Shown: piece by piece, positions 16,674-24,136 of the stretch
How positions within the stretch are numbered: position 1 is the first letter of the stretch
Layout of the letters: each line of letters opens with the position of its first letter
DNA from: Candidatus Pullichristensenella stercorigallinarum
GTDB taxonomy: Bacteria > Bacillota > Clostridia > Christensenellales > Aristaeellaceae
Length of the DNA stretch: 64,000 nt
Assembly (NCBI GenBank): GCA_018712945.1
Contig: DVFZ01000033.1
Coordinates: 1 to 64,000 of the forward strand
Direction of reading: 5' to 3'
The notes under the pieces: model-generated
What the model saw: only the letters and a program-made list of their open reading frames with translations
Database searches by the model: none
What the model was told of the DNA's origin: nothing
Position numbers and translations under genes: made by a program

Positions 16674-18421
16674 AGCGCGGCGACGGCACCTTGAAGCGCA
16701 TTCTTGGCTTTGCAGCGCCCTATCGCGCGGCGCTCATCCTCGTGCTGGTTTTTTCCGTCCTTTCGGTGGCGGCGACGCTGTACGTGCCCATTCTCACCGG
16801 CGACGCCATTGATTTCATCCTTGGGCCTGGCAGCGTTGATTTTCCCCGCATCGTGCCCATTCTCATCCAGCTTTTGGCGACCATTGCCGTCGGTTCGGTC
16901 TCCCAATACCTGCTGGGACTGTGCACCAACCGCCTTTCCTATGGCGTGGCGCGCGATATCCGCCTGCGCGCCATGGACAAGCTGGAGGTTGTACCGCTCA
17001 AGACCATTGATACCCATAGCCACGGCGACCTGCTGAGCCGCGTCATTACCGACGTCAACCAGGTGTCCGAGGGCCTGTTGATGGGCTTTACGCAGCTCTT
17101 TTCCGGCGTGATCACTATCTTTGGCACGCTGGGGTTCATGTACAGCGTGGACGCGCGCATCGCCACCGTGGTGGTGGTGGTCACGCCGCTATCCCTGCTG
17201 GTGGCGAACTTCATCGCCCGCCGCACCTTCAGCATGTTCAAGCTGCAAAGCGCCACGCGCGGCGAGCTGACCGCGCTGGTGGAGGAGATGGTGGGCAACC
17301 AGAAGGTCGTCAAGGCGTTCGGACACGAGCGCGCGAACGAGGACGACTTTGACAAGGTCAACGAGCGCTTGCGCTCGCAAAGCCTGCGCGCCACCTTCTT
17401 TTCCTCCATCACCAATCCCAGCACGCGCTTTGTCAACGGCGTGGTCTACGCGCTGGTGTGCCTGTTTGGGGCATTGATGGCGCTTGACGGCGGCCTGAGC
17501 GTTGGCGCGCTGTCCTGCTTTCTGAGCTATGCCAACCAGTACACCAAGCCGTTCAACGAGATTTCCGGCGTGGTGGCGGAGTTGCAGAGCGCTATGGCCT
17601 CGGCGCGGCGCGTGTTCGAGGTGATTGACTTTGAAGAGCAGACCCCTGATGCCGCGGACGCGGCCGTCTTGCGCGCTGTGCAGGGTGACGTGGAAATCCA
17701 GAACGTCGATTTCAGCTATCGTGCGGATGCGCCGCTGATTGAAAACCTCAACCTGCGTGCGCGACCCGGCCAGCGCGTGGCCATCGTCGGCCCCACGGGC
17801 TGCGGCAAGACCACCATCATCAACTTGCTGATGCGCTTCTACGACGTGCGCAGCGGCGAAATTCGCGTGGACGGCCATCCGATTATGGGCGTAACGCGAG
17901 ACAGCCTGCGCGGAAGCTACGGCATGGTTCTGCAGGAAACGTGGCTTAAGAGCGGTACCATCCGCGAAAATATCGCCTATGGACGACCGGAGGCCAGCGA
18001 GGAAGAAATCATCGCCGCCGCGCGCGAGGCGCACGCCCACAGCTTCATCATGCGCCTGCCCGATGGCTACGATACCGTAATTTCCGAAGATGGGGGCAAC
18101 ATTTCCCAAGGCCAGCGCCAGCTTCTGTGCATCGCCCGCGTGATGCTCACGCATCCGCCGATGCTGATTCTGGACGAAGCCACATCTTCCATTGATACAC
18201 GCACCGAGCAGCGCATACAGCGCGCTTTCGCCCAGCTCATGACCGGGCGCACCAGCTTCATCGTTGCGCACCGCCTGTCCACCATCCGCGAAGCCGACCA
18301 GATTCTGGTCATGCGCGCCGGACACATCATTGAGCAGGGTAAGCACGAGGAATTGCTCGCCAAGGGTGGGTTCTACGCCGAATTGTATAACAGTCAATTT
18401 GCCACGGAGGAGGAAATATAG
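16670..18421 (+). CDS. Heterodimeric ABC exporter, subunit 2 (catalytic)
   Basis: 583 residues. The six-helix membrane domain is followed by an ATPase with Walker A GPTGCGKTT, an intact Walker B plus catalytic Glu (LILDEATSSID), and an altered signature ISQGQ instead of LSGGQ. The complementary defects, Asp-for-Glu in subunit 1 and a degenerate signature here, make one of the two composite ATP sites weak. This is known for heterodimeric exporters. It is translationally coupled to subunit 1 and followed by a terminator. Confidence 0.93.
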   Translation: MKRGDGTLKRILGFAAPYRAALILVLVFSVLSVAATLYVPILTGDAIDFILGPGSVDFPRIVPILIQLLATIAVGSVSQYLLGLCTNRLSYGVARDIRLRAMDKLEVVPLKTIDTHSHGDLLSRVITDVNQVSEGLLMGFTQLFSGVITIFGTLGFMYSVDARIATVVVVVTPLSLLVANFIARRTFSMFKLQSATRGELTALVEEMVGNQKVVKAFGHERANEDDFDKVNERLRSQSLRATFFSSITNPSTRFVNGVVYALVCLFGALMALDGGLSVGALSCFLSYANQYTKPFNEISGVVAELQSAMASARRVFEVIDFEEQTPDAADAAVLRAVQGDVEIQNVDFSYRADAPLIENLNLRARPGQRVAIVGPTGCGKTTIINLLMRFYDVRSGEIRVDGHPIMGVTRDSLRGSYGMVLQETWLKSGTIRENIAYGRPEASEEEIIAAAREAHAHSFIMRLPDGYDTVISEDGGNISQGQRQLLCIARVMLTHPPMLILDEATSSIDTRTEQRIQRAFAQLMTGRTSFIVAHRLSTIREADQILVMRAGHIIEQGKHEELLAKGGFYAELYNSQFATEEEI

Positions 18422-18441
18422 TTTTCTTCACCTCAAAAGCG

Positions 18442-18474
18442 ACGCCGCCCGGTTTTCAGGCCGGACGGCGTTTT
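18442..18474 (+). terminator. Terminator of the ABC exporter operon, possibly bidirectional
   Basis: GC-rich stem ACGCCGCCCGG / CCGGACGGCGT (18442-18452 with 18461-18471, one mismatch) followed by TTTTG. The convergent spoIVFB gene ends at 18485, and the minus strand also has TTTTG beyond the stem. Confidence 0.7.
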
Positions 18475-18484
18475 GTCATGAACA

Positions 18485-19414
18485 TTAAACAGTTCCCGGA
18501 GCAGTTTTCCCTTCAAGGTGCATCCGATCCGGCAAAAGATCGGCAATCTTCAGGGGTTCTTCCCGCGTGCCCGCGTTCAGCAGGGCGCGTTCGAGCGTTC
18601 GGGAATCGAGCAGACGCACAAGAACGCCCCGCCGGTATACAGCAAACAGCGCTTCCTCACGGGGGCTGAGGGCGCGCAGGGCTTCCAGCGCGCCGCTTTG
18701 CGCGTCTACGGCCAACACGCGCATGCGTTCGGGGCGTTGGAGGGTGTCCCTTTCCGGGCGCATGCGCTCGGAAAGCGCTTCCACTACGCCCAGAGCCGCG
18801 TTGCGCCGCTCCCGGCTTCCCGAGGCGGCGAGAAATACCGCTGGCAGGAGAATGGCCAGGTTCATCGTCCCCGTGCGCGCCCAACCTACGAGAGCCACGG
18901 CGGTCAGGGCGATGGCAAGCGCGTAGCCGCAGCCGATCAGCGCCGTGAGCATCTTTGCCCGTCCCTGCGCCGTGCGCGCCAGAGCGTAGAGGGCGCGGCC
19001 GCCGTCCAGCGGCAGGGCGGGCAGCAGATTAAATGCTCCCAACATGGTGTGAAAACGCATCAGCTCCAGCGCGAACAGGGGCGGCAGGACGTTCCACCAC
19101 GCCAGCGCTGCCGCGGCTACCAGACCTACCAGGTTGCAAAGCGGCCCCGCCAGCGAAACGCCCAGAAGCTGTCCGCGCCCGAGACGATACGGGTTTTCCA
19201 GCGTCAGCGCGCCGCCAAAGGGCATCAGGTCGAGGCCCTCTACGCGCACGCGCAACAGGCGGGCGGCGAGCAGGTGCGCTCCTTCGTGAAGAAACAGCGC
19301 CGTCAGCATGGCTGCCAGTTCCGCGCGCGCCCCCAGGGCAAAGGAAAGCGCCAGCATCAAAAGCGCCAGCGCATGTACGCGCACATTCGTATCGCCCAGC
19401 CGAAAGCGGATCAC
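18485..19414 (-). CDS. spoIVFB: Intramembrane site-2 protease, SpoIVFB-like (M50)
   Basis: 309 residues. The zinc motif HEGAH (43-47) and the distal LPLDGG motif (Asp137) lie in hydrophobic helices, as in S2P/M50B proteases. A cytoplasmic C-terminal half follows, about where SpoIVFB carries its CBS domain. In sporulating Bacillus, SpoIVFB cleaves pro-sigma-K in the outer forespore membrane. The gene overlaps the upstream SpoIVFA-like gene by 4 nt, and that pairing is the best support for the name. Confidence 0.85.
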   Translation of the reverse strand: MIRFRLGDTNVRVHALALLMLALSFALGARAELAAMLTALFLHEGAHLLAARLLRVRVEGLDLMPFGGALTLENPYRLGRGQLLGVSLAGPLCNLVGLVAAAALAWWNVLPPLFALELMRFHTMLGAFNLLPALPLDGGRALYALARTAQGRAKMLTALIGCGYALAIALTAVALVGWARTGTMNLAILLPAVFLAASGSRERRNAALGVVEALSERMRPERDTLQRPERMRVLAVDAQSGALEALRALSPREEALFAVYRRGVLVRLLDSRTLERALLNAGTREEPLKIADLLPDRMHLEGKTAPGTV

Positions 19415-20634
19415 AGGCCCAGAAGCTCAGCTGGGTCAATGAGGTTCCCATCACGGCGCACCTCAAAATAGACGCGGCCGGCCTCACTGCTGGCGATTTC
19501 CTGCCCGCGCTCCACGCGCTCGCCCGCCTGTACGACCGGCTCAAGCAGATAAGCACAGACAGACTCCAGTCCGTTATCGTGCTCAATCATCACGCCCCAG
19601 CCGCCGCCGGAGAGCTGCGTCGTCGCTACGACCGTGCCGGATTCCGTCGCCATGACCGTCGCGCCCGGCTCACAGGCAAATTCCACCCAGGGCTGCTGCT
19701 CGTCAAAGGACTTATCCATTTCTCCATCCACCGGCGGCGCCAGCTCGCTTTCGCTGGAAAGGTCGAAAAACACCAGCATGGATTCAGGCATCAAATCGCG
19801 TACAAACGAAAGCCTGCCCAGCGATTCATCCAAATCAATTTTCATTGTCAGGGCGCGTTCCACACCCTCCACGGCTGCGCGCGTCCAGGGCGTGTCGATA
19901 TTGCGCGCCGCCAGCATAGCCAACAGCAGGGCACAGGCAATGGCGCTGTTGCGCAAAAGCCGCTCGCCGAAGGTCAGGCGCGGTTTGGCCGCGTGCCGCC
20001 GGGCGTTTGCCCTGCGCCGCGCGCGGCGTGCCTGCCGTGCCGCAACGCCGCCGGGCCGGGCGTCTGCAGCCTGCGCGGTATTTGCCGGTGAATCGGCTGC
20101 GCTGTTGGCCGAATACATCCGGGCAGCGGTGTCATCGTGTTCGCGTTTTGAATCTGGCCGCGCCGTTTCCTGTCCGTAGACGACCACTTCCCCCGTTCCG
20201 CAGGAAAGGCCGCTTTTTTCAGAACGGCGAATGGCGAGAAGCGTGCGCCGGCGCGATTGCTTTGCCAGCAAAGAGACTTTTCCCTTTTTAGGACCAACTT
20301 TGGTCTTAATATTGCCATGCTTGGTTGCTTCGCCTGCTGCGCGCGCCGGTTCGCTGGTATTCATCTGTGGCTGTGCCGCGAATCTGCGCCGCCCGGCCCG
20401 CATATTTTCCGGAGACTCCGCATCCATTTGCGCCGCCTCCGAAATGGCCGCGTTCGACGGGCTGTCAGCCGCGTTTTGGCCGTAAATGGCGACTGTGCCC
20501 ACCCTGTCCCGGGAGGCGCGCCGCCTCTTTTGCGCCGGATGTCTTGTCTGTTCCTCCGCAGTAGCTGCCTGCCGCCGCGCGCCGTTGGGCCCTGTGCCTG
20601 TATGGATAATGAGCCTGGTCGTTTCCGCCTGCAT
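19411..20634 (-). CDS. spoIVFA: SpoIVFA-like M23-fold regulator with long N-terminal extension
   Basis: 407 residues; ATG at 20634 after AGGAGGGG. One transmembrane helix (about 229-243) is followed by an extracytoplasmic LytM/M23-like domain (about 300-407). That domain lacks the metal-binding histidines: the usual LHFEL position reads VYFEV. This matches SpoIVFA, a non-catalytic inhibitor and anchor of SpoIVFB. Bacillus SpoIVFA is roughly 260 residues; here about 220 low-complexity, Arg/Ala-rich residues precede the helix. They contain related segments (VAIYGQNAADSP near 48-59, VVVYGQETA near 150-158, ANSAADSPAN near 176-185). Confidence 0.8.
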   Translation of the reverse strand: MQAETTRLIIHTGTGPNGARRQAATAEEQTRHPAQKRRRASRDRVGTVAIYGQNAADSPSNAAISEAAQMDAESPENMRAGRRRFAAQPQMNTSEPARAAGEATKHGNIKTKVGPKKGKVSLLAKQSRRRTLLAIRRSEKSGLSCGTGEVVVYGQETARPDSKREHDDTAARMYSANSAADSPANTAQAADARPGGVAARQARRARRRANARRHAAKPRLTFGERLLRNSAIACALLLAMLAARNIDTPWTRAAVEGVERALTMKIDLDESLGRLSFVRDLMPESMLVFFDLSSESELAPPVDGEMDKSFDEQQPWVEFACEPGATVMATESGTVVATTQLSGGGWGVMIEHDNGLESVCAYLLEPVVQAGERVERGQEIASSEAGRVYFEVRRDGNLIDPAELLGL

Positions 20635-20714
20635 GCGCGTCCCCTCCTGTCAGGGGACTTTATGCGCCCGCATCCCGGAAACAGAACCATGGCACTAAAA
20701 GGGCCGCAAAGACA

Positions 20715-20760
20715 AAATACCCGCGCCAAGTCACGCAAAAGGGCGTGGCCATGGCGCGGG
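20715..20760 (-). terminator. Terminator of the M29 aminopeptidase gene
   Basis: Stem CCCGCGCCA / TGGCGCGGG (20720-20728 with 20752-20760) enclosing a smaller hairpin, followed on the minus strand by TATTTTG. Confidence 0.65.
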
Positions 20761-20772
20761 CCAGGCGCGGCG

Positions 20773-21888
20773 TCAGCGCAGGTTTTCCGGGTTCAGTACC
20801 GCAAGCTCCGGTAGCACAAAGCGGCCGTCTTTGCGCACCAGCACATCGTCAAACCAGATTTCGCCGCCGCCGCATTCCGGCGTTTGGATGCACACCAGGT
20901 CCCAGTGCAGTGCGGAACGGTTGCCGTTGTCGCACTCGTCATAACAGGCGCCGGGCGTGAAGTGGAAACTGCCCATGATCTTTTCGTCAAAGAGCGTATT
21001 GTTCATGGCGCGGGTGATGTAGGGGTTGACGCCAAGGGCAAACTCGCCCACATAGCGCGCGCCCTCATCCTGATCGAAAACGCGGTTGGCACGCGCGGCG
21101 TCGTTACACTGTACGTCCACGATGCGGCCCTCCCGGAAAGTCAGGCGCATGTTTTCGTAGGAGAACCCATCGTGCGTGGAGGGCGTGTTGTAGGCGATTA
21201 CGCCGTTGACGCTGTCGCGGACAGGGGCGGTGAAGATTTCACCGTCGGGGATATTGACCCGTCCGGCGCACTTGACGGCAGGCATGCCGCGGATGGAAAA
21301 CGCCAAATCCGTTCCCGGGCCGACGATGCGCACACGGTCGGTGCGCTCCATCAGCGCCTTGAGCGGTTCCATGGCCGCCTCCATGCGCGAATAGTCCATG
21401 GTGCATACGTCGAAATAAAAATCCTCGAACGCCTCGGTAGACACATCCGCCATCTGCGCCATGGCGGGCGTGGCGTCGCGCAATACCACCCAGCGCGTCC
21501 TGGGCACGCGCACAAGGCCATGCACGGGATGCGTGTAATGGGCGGCATGCAGATTGAGCTTGTCCGACGGTACGTCAGACTGTTCCGCCCGGTTGACTAC
21601 GCCGGTAACGCCAATATACGCCTGCATCTGCTCCATCAAAAAGCGGTCGGCCGCGGCGCGCAGGTCGAGCTGCTCAGGCGAGCAGCCCAGCATCAGGGCA
21701 CGCTCAATTTGGGCGTCCAGCAGCCAAACAAACGGCTTGCCGCCAGCGCGGTAAATCTCCGCAATCAGCGCCTTGACCAGCTCACGGTTTGCGTCGGTGG
21801 CCTGGATCAGTACATTGTCGCCGGGTTGTACCTGCGTTGAAAAATTTACCAACGTTTGCGCCAGCTTGTCGATTCGTGGATCGCGCAT
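20773..21888 (-). CDS. M29-family aminopeptidase (AmpS/PepS-like)
   Basis: 371 residues from the ATG at 21888, which follows AAAGGCGG; an ATG seven codons earlier lacks a site. Family features are the N-terminal VQPGDNVLIQA segment, IPDGEIFTAP, EGARYVGEFALG and SALHWDLV, which carry the Glu and His ligands of the two-metal M29 site. These are cytoplasmic peptidases that trim peptides. It is monocistronic, flanked by terminators on both sides. Slightly shorter than the roughly 410-residue Bacillus AmpS. Confidence 0.88.
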   Translation of the reverse strand: MRDPRIDKLAQTLVNFSTQVQPGDNVLIQATDANRELVKALIAEIYRAGGKPFVWLLDAQIERALMLGCSPEQLDLRAAADRFLMEQMQAYIGVTGVVNRAEQSDVPSDKLNLHAAHYTHPVHGLVRVPRTRWVVLRDATPAMAQMADVSTEAFEDFYFDVCTMDYSRMEAAMEPLKALMERTDRVRIVGPGTDLAFSIRGMPAVKCAGRVNIPDGEIFTAPVRDSVNGVIAYNTPSTHDGFSYENMRLTFREGRIVDVQCNDAARANRVFDQDEGARYVGEFALGVNPYITRAMNNTLFDEKIMGSFHFTPGACYDECDNGNRSALHWDLVCIQTPECGGGEIWFDDVLVRKDGRFVLPELAVLNPENLR

Positions 21889-21910
21889 AACAAACACACC
21901 GCCTTTCAAA

Positions 21911-21940
21911 AAAGAGAGGCTGTCCGCTTGACAGCCTCTC
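21911..21940 (-). terminator. Terminator of secG
   Basis: Perfect 11-bp stem GAGAGGCTGTC / GACAGCCTCTC (21914-21924 with 21930-21940), 5-nt loop, then TTTTTTG on the minus strand. Confidence 0.93.
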
Positions 21941-21957
21941 CAAGGTACATAAACGGA

Positions 21958-22512
21958 TTATTCCGCCGCCGGTTCATCGGTCGCAGCCTCTGTGGGTGCT
22001 TCCGTCGGGGCCGCAGTAGCCTCTTCAGCAGCAGGCTCTTCGCTTGCCGCAGCAGCCGGTTCTTCGGTTGCCTCAGCGACAGGCGCTTCAGTAGCCTCCG
22101 TGGCCGGGGCTTCGCTCGCCTCGTCTACGGGCGCTTCGGTGGCATCAACCGCATCATCGGTATGCTCGTCCGCCGTATGATCCGGGACGCCGTCGCCGTC
22201 ATGATCGTGCTCCAACTCCTCGGCGGTATAGGTCGTACCGTCGGTCGTATCATCCGCCGTTGTGGTGGCCGGGTGAGAGGCGACAATCGTCGCGGCAATA
22301 GCGGCTACGATAAATATGGCCGCGCCGATCTTCGTGACCTTAGCCATTTTTGCCTCATAGCTCTTGGCCTTATTCTTTCCAAAGAAGGTCTCCGCGCCGC
22401 CGCTGATGGCACCAAGCCCCTGGCGCTGACCCTGCTGCAAAAGCACCGCGATGATCAGCACGATGGAGATGAGAATCAGTACGATATCAAGGATGATAGT
22501 CAAGGCGCTCAT
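21958..22512 (-). CDS. secG: Preprotein translocase subunit SecG with long acidic C-terminal tail
   Basis: 184 residues. Residues 1-79 are a complete SecG: two helices (about 5-25 and 60-78) joined by the conserved cytoplasmic loop QQGQRQGLGAISGG. SecG assists SecYEG-dependent protein export. The usual protein is about 75-90 residues; here about 105 extra residues follow. They begin with a segment resembling calcium-binding loops (DHDGDGVPD, 103-111) and continue as imperfect Glu-Ala-Pro repeats (ATEAP, EEPAA). The membrane topology would place the tail outside the cell. Strong Shine-Dalgarno AGGGGGAA and its own promoter and terminator. Confidence 0.92.
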   Translation of the reverse strand: MSALTIILDIVLILISIVLIIAVLLQQGQRQGLGAISGGAETFFGKNKAKSYEAKMAKVTKIGAAIFIVAAIAATIVASHPATTTADDTTDGTTYTAEELEHDHDGDGVPDHTADEHTDDAVDATEAPVDEASEAPATEATEAPVAEATEEPAAAASEEPAAEEATAAPTEAPTEAATDEPAAE

Positions 22513-22552
22513 GGAATTCCCCCTACATTGTCATCAAGCAAACTGCCAGAGT

Positions 22553-22581
22553 ATTATAGCACGCTTTTCCTTCAAAGGCAA
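22553..22581 (-). promoter_or_regulatory. Promoter of secG
   Basis: Minus strand TTGCCT (22581-22576), 17-bp spacer, TATAAT with TGC extension (22558-22553). Confidence 0.75.
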
Positions 22582-22646
22582 CCATGTTTTTCAATTTTTC
22601 CCGAATTTCACAAGGATTTTTCGCGGAAAAAGCCGGATTTGGGCGC

Positions 22647-22675
22647 TTGACCGCCTTCTATGGCCGTGATAGTAT
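22647..22675 (+). promoter_or_regulatory. Promoter of comEA
   Basis: TTGACC (22647-22652), 17-bp spacer, TAGTAT (22670-22675), just upstream of the AAAGGGGG ribosome-binding site. Confidence 0.5.
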
Positions 22676-22696
22676 AAATCAAAGGGGGAATTGCAG

Positions 22697-23038
22697 GTGC
22701 CGCGTGTGAACCGCTGGATCCTTTTGGGCGCGATTGCCGCGCTGTTTTTGTTGTGCGTGTGGACGCACCGCGGCGATTTCGCCCGCGAGGAGCGGCTTTT
22801 GCCCATCGTCACTGTCGAGGGCGCTTCCCTTGAAAACGGTGGCTATCTCATCAATATCAATGTGGCGGATGAAGAAGCTCTCCAGACGTTGCCGGGCATT
22901 GGCGAGGTGTTGGCTGAGCGGATTGTGGAATATCGTGCTGAAAACGGCCCCTTTGCCTCGGTAGACGAGCTGGACAATGTGTATGGCATTGGCGAAGGCA
23001 AGCTCGCCTCCATCCGCCCCTTTTTGACCGCTGAATAA
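22697..23038 (+). CDS. comEA: ComEA-like helix-hairpin-helix DNA-binding protein
   Basis: About 113 residues from a GTG at 22697, eight nt after GGGGG; a TTG at 22691 is too close to the site. One N-terminal transmembrane helix is followed by a (HhH)2 domain with ININVADEEALQTLPGIG and VYGIGEGKLASI, the ComEA signature. ComEA binds incoming DNA outside the membrane during transformation. It is shorter than Bacillus ComEA (about 205 residues), lacking the middle linker region. comEC lies 33 kb away, not adjacent. The stop is one base from the stop of the convergent CAP gene. Confidence 0.85.
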   Translation: MPRVNRWILLGAIAALFLLCVWTHRGDFAREERLLPIVTVEGASLENGGYLININVADEEALQTLPGIGEVLAERIVEYRAENGPFASVDELDNVYGIGEGKLASIRPFLTAE

Positions 23039-23039
23039 C

Positions 23040-23957
23040 TCAGCGTCCGAACAGCTGTACCCAGTAAAGTACGCCGCCCGATTCATAGGCGCATACGCCG
23101 ATGCGCGTGTAGCTGGCGCGCAATATGTTTTCGCGGTGACCATCGGAGCTCATCCACGCGGCCATGACCCGGTCGGCGCTGTCGTGCCCCATGGCAATGT
23201 TTTCCCCGCTGGCGGCGGATGAGACGGTTGACCAACTGCTGCCGTCCGGACGGGTGTGGCTGAAATTTTCTACAATTTCCCGGGCGCGCACGGCGGCAGC
23301 ACGCGTCAGTTCGGCGTCCACCGTCAGCTCGCCCAGCCCGCGCGAGGAGCGTTCCACGTTTACCTGGCGAATCACTTCGTCCGCGAGGGAAGAAACCGTG
23401 GTTCCTGCCGCCTGGGTGGGCGCGGCTGTTGGCCTGCGCGTTGGCTGCATGGTGGGAACTTCGGTCGGTTGCGGCGTTGGCCGGGCCGTAGGGAGCGGAG
23501 TGGCCGTGACGGCTGGCGTAGAAGTCGCGGTAGGAGACGGCGTCGCTTGCGGCGTCGGTTCCACGGTGGGTACGGTGGTAGGTTCTACGGTTGGTTTCGC
23601 TGTAAACGCGGCCGTTGGCGCAGGCGTTGGCTGTGCGGCCGGTTCCTCTGTGGGGCTGGCGCTTCCCGCTTCTACGCGAATGCAGCCTTCGTTGCAACGC
23701 AACTGCGCCGCATAAAGCCCCGCCGTCTGCGTATACCAGGAGGGCACGGTATATTCGCCATCTGCGCCGCATACGCAGGTTACCAACACCGGCCAGTTGT
23801 CACGATAGACGGTCAGGATGGCTTCCGGGCAGTTGCAACCGCTCCAGGTTATGTACAGGTTCCCATCTGTCAGTTGCGCATCCAGTGATGGCGCGGCCAG
23901 CGCCGTGGGCGCGCACAGAAGCAGCAGCAATACAAGAATCAGAACTCGCTTCATCAT
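23040..23957 (-). CDS. Secreted CAP-domain (SCP/PR1-like) protein
   Basis: 305 residues with AAAGGAG before the ATG. Signal peptide (about 1-21, ending APTALA) and a short beta-rich region of about 90 residues with cysteines come first. A Pro/Thr-rich linker of many P-T-x-x-P units follows. The C-terminal CAP domain has VNVERSSRGLGEL, FSHTRPDGSSW, SGENIAMG and DGHRENIL. It resembles the YkwD group found in spore-formers, whose function is not settled. It has its own TTGACA promoter and is convergent with comEA with no room for a terminator. Confidence 0.88.
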   Translation of the reverse strand: MMKRVLILVLLLLLCAPTALAAPSLDAQLTDGNLYITWSGCNCPEAILTVYRDNWPVLVTCVCGADGEYTVPSWYTQTAGLYAAQLRCNEGCIRVEAGSASPTEEPAAQPTPAPTAAFTAKPTVEPTTVPTVEPTPQATPSPTATSTPAVTATPLPTARPTPQPTEVPTMQPTRRPTAAPTQAAGTTVSSLADEVIRQVNVERSSRGLGELTVDAELTRAAAVRAREIVENFSHTRPDGSSWSTVSSAASGENIAMGHDSADRVMAAWMSSDGHRENILRASYTRIGVCAYESGGVLYWVQLFGR

Positions 23958-24000
23958 TTTGCATCTCCTTTGTTATAGAATTGAAACAAGTTTCGATAAA

Positions 24001-24029
24001 ATTGTAACAATAAGCCCAAGAAATGTCAA
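24001..24029 (-). promoter_or_regulatory. Promoter of the CAP-domain gene
   Basis: Minus strand TTGACA (24029-24024), 17-bp spacer, TACAAT (24006-24001), about 45 nt upstream of the ATG. Confidence 0.75.
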
Positions 24030-24083
24030 GGATAACTGTGCAATTCCCATGAATTTCCAGCGTTTCCAGCCCTTGTCAGGCGC

Positions 24084-24112
24084 TTGCGGCCGGGGTGGTT
24101 TTCTGCTATAAT
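24084..24112 (+). promoter_or_regulatory. Promoter of the uridine-kinase-like gene
   Basis: TTGCGG (24084-24089), 17-bp spacer, TATAAT with TGC extension (24107-24112), 24 nt before the ATG. Confidence 0.75.
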
Positions 24113-24136
24113 CACAGCGGTAAAGGTGGAACAGAT

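Noticed and set aside
20635..20700. Sigma-E promoter for spoIVFA
   Set aside because: CATAAAGT upstream of the ribosome-binding site is a partial -10 match with no -35.
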